Shown piece by piece: positions 56,210 to 64,000 of a DNA stretch of 64,000 bases. Positions within the stretch are counted from its first letter, which is position 1, and each line of letters begins with the position of its first letter. This DNA is from Haemaphysalis longicornis (taxonomy: Eukaryota; Arthropoda; Arachnida; Ixodida; Ixodidae): NCBI GenBank assembly GCA_013339765.2, contig CM023449.1, positions 227,723,712-227,787,711 of the forward strand, in the 5' to 3' direction. Position numbers and translations under genes: made by a program. A model generated the notes under the pieces. It did no database searches. It saw only the letters and a list, made by a program, of their open reading frames with translations, and was not told the DNA's origin.

Positions 56210-57284
56210 CATATTTCACACGTTACGATTCCCTGGTACGGGAGATAAAAAAATTGTAGCCGTTCCACTCAATCTGAAAGCTGTCGGGAATGCAGAGCAG
56301 TTATTCGCCATAATGGACTGTAGCGCCGTTATTTACTCACTGTTACCACCCAATGCAATTCAAACTTACCGCCTTCGCAGTGCTTGCGCGCCTTATGCCT
56401 GAGTTCTATTTGTGCTTGCGGGGGTTCTGTTTGTGCTTGCTTTTCCTCCCGCACGGGCCGGCGTTGCACTGCCACTTTTTTGCGCTTACTCTCGCGAAAA
56501 ATTAGCAGTGGCTTAGCCCGCGGCTACGCCAGAATATACGTAGCGTGAGCTAAGGTTCAGCTGGTTATTCTTCGCTTTCCTGGTTGTCTAGGATTAGCTT
56601 GATTATCATGCTTACTGCTGCTTCAATGACACACACACGGTATACGCATTATGTGACACATGGCTATTTATCAAGCGGCTCCGTCGCAGCGTGACCAATC
56701 GCCCCTGAGCTAACCTAGTTCCACAGGCGAACGCCGGTGTGGCTTCGACGCACGATCCATCGGTTCCACACCCGGCCACCCCTCGCATGATCATCAAGTG
56801 GACCGGGCGCCAGGTGCGGAACGGAGGTCGGCAAAGACGCTGGGCGCATAAGGTGTGTGAGAAACGCCGGCCAGCGAGCAACGTTCTGTCTGTGCGCCGT
56901 GTGACGCCACGGCTCCTCGCGCATGCGCAGCACGGCTCTCCAGGATCCACGCGAAACTGCTCAAAGTCGGCCAGTGTAGCTTACGCCACAAAACCAACCC
57001 AACGAGCGCTCCTAACTAAATGAACGCGGGCGCTGCCAGTTAATTACGTATATTTTGCCTCAAATGTACCTGCAGTTTTCTTTGCGCTAAACAACGGGAA
57101 GATGTATGACCAGTGCCAGTGGTTCACGAGTTTCGAACGCTTATGACTATATAAACCGCTTGGCTTTCGAAGCCTTCATGGGTTACGCCGGGACGACAGC
57201 CGCTACGACGGAACGCCGTGTGGCTCTACTTGGATCCAGCGAGCGAGCTACGACGACAAGGCGATCCCCTAAAGTGCTCGGAAC
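56210..57284. other. No supported gene; CpG-rich patch at 56730-56960
   Basis: Overlapping frames on both strands in the CpG-rich patch have no domain. Confidence 0.35.
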
Positions 57285-57301
57285 TTAACCCTTTCATGCA
57301 T

Positions 57302-57396
57302 ACGGGCCTCATATGAGGACACATATCTAACTTACTACAGAAGTTATCCAGTTAATTGCATCGGGTTTTTGCCGCATGGTGTTCTCAATTGAGGAC
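57302..57396. repeat. Subterminal palindromic repeats 1 and 2 of the piggyBac element
   Basis: CCTCATATGAGG (57307-57318) and CTCAATTGAG (57384-57393) are perfect palindromes within the shared TGTYCTCANNTGRGGAC pattern. They may be transposase binding sites. Confidence 0.75.
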
Positions 57397-57648
57397 GCGC
57401 CAGAGTTCCTAACTTGTTTTACAGATGGCGCTAGCTGTCCATGTTTCTTGAATTGCCAGTTCTGAGGGGCAGTAGGCTTGCTTGAGGTCGTTCAATGTTC
57501 CCAAAAACCAAAAAACAATTGCTGGACAAGTTATAGTGTTACTCAACTACAAAAATATGCGCGCAAAGAGCAATTCGTGAATATTATGAGCTTCTTTTGT
57601 TAAAGTTTTCTTCTTGGCGGTGGGCCGTAGAGAAAGAAAAGAACAGAT

Positions 57649-57666
57649 GTCCTCAAGTGGGGACAA
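57649..57666. repeat. Subterminal palindromic repeat 3 of the piggyBac element
   Basis: TGTCCTCAAGTGGGGACA, same pattern as repeats 1 and 2. Confidence 0.75.
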
Positions 57667-57854
57667 TATGCATGAAACGTATAGCCTTATCTGCAGTGCC
57701 ACCAAACAAAATCATGCTCGTAAAAAGCCAAGCCAGTGCTGAAAGCGCTTGTTATTTCCCGCGCTTTACGTGCATCGTTGAGTTGGCTTTTGCGCGGTTT
57801 ATTGAATGTGAACAAGTCTCCCGCTTCCATTAACGTTGGGCAAAACCACACATT

Positions 57855-59619
57855 TTGAAGATGTGTTCCAAGCGGGGACTTTCCAGGGAAGAAATTGATG
57901 CTCTTTTAGACCACTCCTCTGATTCTGGTGACGATTCCGAGGCGGATGATGGGAGCAGCTCCTCACCGATATTGGCACTTCGAGCAGCTCGGGAGACGAA
58001 AGTGAAGACAACGAGCCTGTGCGTGCTAACGGCGCTTCGACAAGCTCTGGTGCAGCTAAAGCCACCTCCAGAACATCTACGGTGAGAAAGGACAGCACAG
58101 CATGGATCGCTGACAAGGACAACGACAGTGCAGGAAATCCTCCCGATTTTCTTGGTGAGCATAAAGTCAATGTGCACGGCGCACTACCCATTGACTACTT
58201 CCTGGCTGTTTTTCCAGAATCATTGCTGAAGCACATCGTTTTTCAAACTAACTTGTATGCAGTGCAAAAAGGGAAAGAGAACCTACGGTTGACACTGCCA
58301 GAGCTAAAAGTCTTTTTTCTTGGCATATGCTTGGTTATGACTTACATGCAGATATCCTAGAATCAGGAATTACTGGTCAACAGAATCCGGACTTCGAATG
58401 GATCTTGTCGTCGATTCAATGCCTGTCAATCGTTTTGAGGAGCTTTGAAGATTTTTGCATTTCAAAGATAACAGCGACACTCTGAGCTTCCAGAATGACC
58501 GCGTGGCTGGAATGAGGCCAGTCATTGATGCACTCACCAAAGCATTTTGCTCGGCATTTGGTCCCGAGGAATACCAATCCATCGACGAGATGGGGATACC
58601 ATTCAAGGGGCGCTCCTCCATAAAGCAACATCTTCCAAGCAAGCCGAAGAGCGGCGGCTTCAAGGTATGGGTGAGAGCAGGAGTGTCTGGCTACATTTGC
58701 CGTTTTCAGGTAAGCCAAGGCGCAACAGGTGGGCGATCCAATGTTTCAAGCGAAATTGGTATGGCCGGAGACGTTGTCATCAGGTTGTCCAAGGGACTTG
58801 AAAGGAAAAATTATAAACTTTATGCTGATAACTTATTCACATCCATGGCCCCAGTCAGGAAACAGAGAGGATGGAATATTGTTTGTCGGTACATGACGTG
58901 CAAACCGTCTGCAAGGAGCGGATAAAAAGCTAAAGCCCTTCAAGGAGCTCAAAGCGGATGGAAGGGGAAGCACATCAATTTGCACCTCAGCCGACAACAT
59001 CACAGTGACAAGGTGGCTGGACAACTCGCTTGTTCACGTTGTTTCCAGCTACACCGGACGGCAGCCTGAAGACACTACCAAAAGGTACAACAGAAAAGAG
59101 AGAAAAGTAATGGATGTCACCCGGCCGTACTCCGTAGAACTTTACAATAAACACATGGGAGGTGTTGAACTCGGCGATTCCTTGATTGCAAAGTACAGAA
59201 ATGACGTCCGGAATAAGAGGGGCTACTTGGGGATTTTCTTCCACCTACTAAACGCCGCAGTTGTGAACGCCTGGATTGCGTGGAGGTGGGACAAAGGAGT
59301 GGAGCATCCAATGGACCAACTTGAGTTCCGAAGTCGCGCTGCCAAGGCGCTCATATTTTGTGGTGAATCAGCACAGAGCTCGAAGCGACGAGGCCGGCCA
59401 TGCAACGATTCGCCGCCAGCGCCCATAAAGAAGACAGTGTTCAACCATGTGCCCCTAGAAAAGAGGCTCGATGGCGGGCGCCATTTCCCAAAGAAGAGCG
59501 AACAAAAGTACGCCGGCCGCTGTCGAAGCCTTGCCGGCCGCAGCAAGACAAGGTACCTCTGCGGTCGGTGCAACGTGCCTCTCTGTCCCGAGTGCTTCCA
59601 GTCGTTCCACAGCACCTAA
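57855..59619 (+). pseudogene. piggyBac transposase pseudogene
   Basis: Homology runs across several frames: an acidic N-terminus (58 kb), then LPIDYFLAVFPESLLKHIVF, a stop after YMQIS near 58359, a shift near 58445, the core 58455-58925 and the end 59005-59619. Catalytic region: first Asp in SIDEMGIPFKGR (about 58584), second in YADNLFTSM (about 58824). At the third site, where the family has GGVD, this copy has GGVE (about 59167). The C-terminal Cys-rich finger is present (CGRCNVPLCPECF). Family roles are known: cut-and-paste transposase acting in the nucleus. This copy is inactive. Confidence 0.9.
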
Positions 59620-59767
59620 GCTGAATGTGCAATACTGATGGCCAGCATTCCGTTTTGAATTGTAATTGTTTCTACTAGTGTTCTAGCATGAAGGGTCAAT
59701 ACAATGTTTAGAGTATTATAAATTTCATGTCAGCTGAAACCAAAGAAAAATATCAACTTAAAGCCGA

Positions 59768-59785
59768 TGTTCTCAAATGGGGACA
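59768..59785. repeat. Subterminal palindromic repeat 4 of the piggyBac element (3' side)
   Basis: TGTTCTCAAATGGGGACA, about 135 bp from the right terminus, same pattern as the three on the left. Confidence 0.75.
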
Positions 59786-59929
59786 CATTGACACTGTCAT
59801 ACAGAGGCTCTTGATTACTTGAAATATTTTTTTTTTCATAATCTTTGTGGCCTCTGCGAATACTTTTAGGTCAAAAATAATTTTTGTATTCTCAGGATTT
59901 AATTCATGCACGAGAGGGTTAAAATGCGG

Positions 59930-60380
59930 CGTTGGTGGAGAATCAACAGAGCGCCCCAATCGCGCCCAATGCTGTCTTCCCCGCGCAATCGTGCCCTTAA
60001 CGGCGGTTCAAATCTGGCGCCAACGCTGGGAGCCGCCTGCAATGCGCCGAGGTTGGAAGGACGAGAGCGGCGGCGGCGGCGTCTGGACGCCGCGCCGAAT
60101 CGTGACTCGCGACGCGCTGCATGATTCAGGCGGAAGTGGGCGTGCTCTCGTAATTTGGCCGCTCTCTTGGCTTTACTTTCCTGGCGTCGGCGCCCAAGTA
60201 TTGCCTCCGCGGAGACGGTGGCGATGAGGAGTTGGGGGAGACGCGTGCGAAATTCACGCCGCTCTCGCAACCGCACACGGGCGGTAGGAGAACACAGGCC
60301 TTGGCGACGCGACATTCGGAATTGTGCCACTTTTACAAGTGCCATCAGGACGTCGTGTTTTCTAAGCCCACCCTGAGTGA
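59930..60380. other. CpG-rich flank of the piggyBac element, no supported gene
   Basis: GGC repeats near 60064-60090. A 227-codon minus-strand frame (59899-60582) crosses the transposon boundary, which argues against it being a gene. Confidence 0.4.
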
Positions 60381-60384
60381 TTAA

Positions 60385-60504
60385 ATGTCCATTCTGGAGA
60401 TCGACTCTTCTAGCATGCGACTTGACATTGACATCATCGACAAGAAGGAAACCGGCAGGCTTTCTTACCAGGGTGTGTTCGTGCGCGTGTACTACCGCAC
60501 GTAA
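60385..60504 (+). other. Candidate coding segment, 39 codons, unrecognised
   Basis: The frame starts MSILEIDSSSMRLDIDIIDK, ends LSYQGVFVRVYYRT and then stops TAA. Composition and codon pattern look like real protein, and the same frame upstream of the stop at 60382 also looks coding (HFYKCHQDVVFSKPTLSD). It may be part of a decayed gene or retrocopy. No family recognised. Confidence 0.3.
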
Positions 60505-60509
60505 TTGGC

Positions 60510-61845
60510 GCGAACGTAACTGGCGCCTGTCGTTCTTGGATGCGCCACGGCGCGAAAAAATGATGAAATGGAGACGGAGCAAAAACTCTCTGGTGCGGTG
60601 TGCGTTTTACCTGGCTTACGCGCCTGTTTGTTCAGCTTTCGAAAACTGCGAACATGCCGTGACACGCACGGGAGAGGACTGCCCTCGGCGCTTGCCCTGG
60701 TTCAAGGACTCTTCGCTGCTAACCGAGGGAGCGCACTGGAAGTCTGGAACATGTATTAACATGATGCGATCGCGAATCGCGCCGACGCTGAGCTGTCACG
60801 ACAAAGCAAGTGTTTCCTTGTAAAATAATTATTATATTATACAGGCCGGTAGGTGCAGAGGCTGCTGCACACATACTCAAACTCACACATAAAAAATCCC
60901 TTTTGACTCGAAGTGATGAAATCAAGAAATAAGTACGGATCGCGTGAAATTAAAAGCAAGTTATATTCGACTGCTAGATTGGCTTCCGAGAGGGCAGGCT
61001 TACTCAAACTGCATCATTGACAATTAAAGAATGCATTTTACTAGGTATCAACTCTAATATGTTCACGATCAATGTTTCTAATGATTTAATTGAAGCTTTT
61101 GATGGTCCTTCTCGCCAAAAAATTAACGAACCAGCTCTCATACGGATTTCGTGGCTTTGCATCATCATAACGCGAGTCATATTTTGTATAAAACCTGTTT
61201 GTATTAAGACCATAAATCGACATTTTTGCGAAAAACGACCGGTGTGCCGCAAGGAAGGGTTCTGGGTTTGTTGTTTTAGGGGCGAAGAACCTTAGGGGCT
61301 CGGGCTGTCAGTGTCTCATGTAGTCACGTTATTAAAACACGGTTTGGGTAGTCTTCCAACGCCTTGCGCTGGAACTTTTCATCTTAATGGGCAAAAACGA
61401 GTACTCAAAGAACACACCGAGACAGTCGTTTTCAGAAGCCTCGCGCCAGAACACTTCGTGCTTCAAAGACACGAGAGTTTTACAGCAGAGCTGTATACCT
61501 CTACCCCCAACGGTTTCATCTCCGTGGGCAAAAACGCAAAGGTGCCAAGGCCTGAGACGCCGAGCACTCAGCATCTAAACCGCATTATACACTTCATCAT
61601 AACTTGGAAACCCCATCATATATCGAAACCGCATCATCGAAACAGCATCATATACTTATACACTGGACGCTTCCCCCTCCTCACGTTTCACGTTAGTAGA
61701 GATGGCCGGGTTTTTTTTTTTTTTTTTTCATCACGTACAAAAACACCATGGTCAATCTCTTGATGGAGACGTAAATATGTGATACATCGGAGCAGTACTT
61801 TGCTTTTTTCTAAGTTAAGTCTCATTAAAAAAAAAAACGGGAACG
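60510..61845. other. No supported gene
   Basis: A poly-T run at 61710-61729 and an A-run at 61828-61838. Nothing else recognised. Confidence 0.4.
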
Positions 61846-61849
61846 TGTT

Positions 61850-64000
61850 CGCCTAGGCAAACTGCGAGCTTGGGCTTTCCTACTACAAGAGACAAAACTC
61901 TCTACCTCGCCTACCAAATTTTAACGGCTCACGCTTCGCCATCCATACATGATCGGCGCTGTGGCTCCAATGGAACTCCGCCAGGCAAAGCCGCCATCTA
62001 CGATGCTCACGGCTTATCCGCAGACTGAGTCCCCCTAGACATGTGGGTACGGAATGGCAAGAATGGTTGCAGTGAAAGTTCAACTGCCCAAGTCAGCAAT
62101 ATTCTTGGTGTCATGTTATGTACGCCCACACAGCGGACGTGCGCCTCGTCTAAGATTGGGCTGGTTAACATCTCTACGGCATTCCCACGCTGCCTGCCCA
62201 ATACTTGTGGCCGGGGACTTTAATGCCCCTCATTGCTACTGGGGTTATGCTACCTCAAGTGCACGCGGACGGGTGCTACTTGACTACTTCAGCGATGCGC
62301 ACTTCACCCTGCTTAACGATATCTCATGTCCTACGCGCCGATGTACTCATCCCCGGATGCCACCCTACTCGCCCGACTTAACCTGGTGGCTTGGAAATGA
62401 TACGGTCTCCTGGCACCGAGAGGCCGACTGCTGGGGCAGTGATCACCATCCCATCATGCTTGGCATTGTCCCAACCATGACGCGTCGCTTACGACGACGC
62501 TGCACTGTAACAAACTGGGATATGTTCCGGGGCAACATCAACACAATGCTCACGGTGCCAAGTCCGGACCCCATCACTCTCGTTAAGGAAGCCCTGCGAA
62601 GCGCCTGTGAGGACACATGGGTAGAGGAATCCCGACCGAAGCCTGACCTTCGACTCTTACAGCTATGGGCCCAGCGCAAACAAGCTGAAGTGGCTGCCTC
62701 CCGAGATCCCTCGTCTGTGGAGGCCCGAATACGCTTACAAACGTCTGACTGCGGCTGCCAGGCGTCATGAGAAGCGTCTGTCAAGGCAGCGATGGCTGAG
62801 CTGGTGTGAATCGCTCGGCCCATCGGCGACTACGTCATCCATCTGGCGCACCTTTCGTGCGATGGAAAGTGGAGGCCGCACTCCAGATGCGGCAGCCAGT
62901 GCATGTTTGGCATCGGACAAGGATCCTGCTCAATTTGCCGCCGATGTTGCCCGCGCCTTGTTTCCTGCCTTTGACATTCTTCCAGCCAGCAACCCGTGCC
63001 CGTTTCCTCTGCCGAGTCACGTCGGTTCCTCTCCTCCTGACGACGCCGTGCGTGGAATTCAATCGCCTTTCACCATAGCCGAGTTCCTTGCTGCGATTGA
63101 TCACGCCAAACATCGAACCGCTCCAGGGCCAGATGGCCTTACGTACGAGGTGTATAAGAACCTCGACGATCCAGCCCTCAGCAAGCTCCTTGACTCCGTT
63201 AACGAGGTCTGGCTCTCTGGTAACATACCAGAATCTTGGCTCCTCGCTGATATCGTCCCGATACCGAAGCCTGGTAAGCCACCCGATCAGCTCCCTAATT
63301 TGCGTCCAATAGCCTTGACGTGCACCCTGTGCAAACTGTTGGAGCGCATGCTGGCAACCCGGCTTCAATGGTGGATGGACACTTTCCGGTGGTATCACCC
63401 GGCGCAGATCGGGTTTAGGCCCCGTCTGGGTACCGAGGATGGGCTTGACCACTTCTCGTCAATGGTGTTACTGGGGCGGCCGATCACACAAAGTGCGCAC
63501 AGTGCTTGCCATGGACATAAAAAAGGCATACGACAAGGTTAGCCACGGAGCCATCTTGGAAATTCTCCAAGGCCTTCTTCTCCCGGGCAAGGTTTGCTCT
63601 TTCCTCCGGAACTTCCTCACCAAAAGGTCATTTTGGGTTCGCATTGGCGGGACGAGTTACGGTCACTTTACGCCTGTCCGCGGAGTGCCTCAGGGATCGG
63701 TAATCTCGTCCTTCCTTTTTAATGTTATTATGTTACCACTGGCCTGGCATCTCGGCTCTATGCCTGACATGCACTTTCTGATGTACGCGGATGACATCAC
63801 AGTGTGGACTGTACACCCAGACCTGACTCGGCAAACCGCGTGCCTCCAACAAGCCTTGTCTGACACGCAGAAATGGTGCGAATATGCTGGACTGACACTC
63901 TCCGTCGAAAAGACAGCTATTCTGCCTGTGGCCAGTGCTTGGGGCCGTCGCCGACTGGCGATGTCTCCAATCGCATTGCAACTCTGCGGGCGACCCGTAC
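61850..64000 (+). mobile_element. I-group-like LINE (endonuclease and reverse transcriptase), continuing past the window
   Basis: Domains in order: endonuclease remnants from about 61880; endonuclease core at 62054-62770 with VAGDFNAPH and SDHHPI; RT fingers 62862-63480 with TAPGPDGLTYEVYKN, IPIPKPGK-like and NLRPIALT; then, one frame over from about 63497 to the end with no stop, motif A AMDIKKAYDKV, motif B GVPQGSVISSFLF and YADDITVW (YADD at 63784-63795). At least three frameshifts (near 62045, 62765, 63490) make it inactive as sequenced. Assignment to the group with RNase H is inferred from similar remnants at 12.8 and 52 kb. Confidence 0.9.

Larger units (their letters stand above)
57289..59918 (+). 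mobile_element. piggyBac transposon, complete ends, broken gene
   Basis: The element is bounded by TTAA at 57285-57288 and 59919-59922. The ends read CCCTTTCATGCAT and, reverse-complemented, CCCTCTCGTGCAT (11 of 13). The TTAA duplication and CCC termini are diagnostic of piggyBac. The length is 2,630 bp, normal for an autonomous element. It carries a transposase relic at 57855-59619 and palindromic TGTYCTCANNTGRGGACA-type subterminal repeats. Confidence 0.95.

Noticed and set aside
59899..60582. 227-codon minus-strand open frame
   Set aside because: It crosses the right terminus and TTAA site of the piggyBac element and lies antisense to a more protein-like frame.

Overview
This is nuclear DNA of an arthropod, most likely an ixodid (hard) tick. 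The main evidence is a tRNA-derived SINE seen at about eleven loci on both strands. It has A and B boxes, a conserved body ("ccaggtggtcaaaattaatc") and a CAAT-type tail, and it resembles the tick SINEs known as Ruka. Degenerate LINEs, pogo/Tigger-type DNA transposons, a piggyBac element and long introns agree with a repeat-rich tick genome. I see no bacterial operon, rRNA gene or CRISPR array. Species cannot be fixed from the sequence.

Host gene content is very low. The best supported gene is on the minus strand at 16258-18916. It has three exons whose splice sites and phases agree, and it encodes an unrecognised single-pass membrane protein of about 193 residues with a signal peptide. Its first intron carries a SINE and a LINE 3' end, and a 422-bp miniature transposon sits inside that LINE.

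Layout: 0-12 kb is mostly unannotatable, with fragments of tRNA-like SINEs and weak LINE remnants. At 11.3-12.3 kb an inverted pair of CACTCG-rich arrays splits a SINE. 12.8-15.5 kb holds LINE RNase H remnants, a small inverted-repeat element and a 575-bp Tigger-like element. 16-19 kb holds the host gene. 19.7-20.4 kb is SINE-derived. 21.6-23.4 kb and 30.35-32.5 kb are two copies of one long-inverted-repeat transposon, the second with a nested insertion. 24.3-26.2 kb is an internally deleted LINE. 27.3-28.4 kb is a diverged tandem duplication. 32.5-36.3 kb holds LINE remnants, a Tigger-like element and a SINE with a perfect 14-bp target duplication. 40-43.3 kb has two SINEs with long CAAT tails, a Tigger-like element split by one of them, and another terminal-inverted-repeat element. 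44-50 kb is sparse. 50.9-52.6 kb is a second copy of the 33.8-kb Tigger-like element with a LINE fragment nested in it. 53.3-56.2 kb has three more SINEs and a TA-flanked MITE. 57.3-59.9 kb is a piggyBac transposon complete to both TTAA sites but with a broken gene. 61.85-64 kb is an endonuclease/reverse-transcriptase LINE that runs off the window.

The elements do not form a pathway. What they record is a layered history of insertion into insertion, which can be read because several families have two copies in the window.
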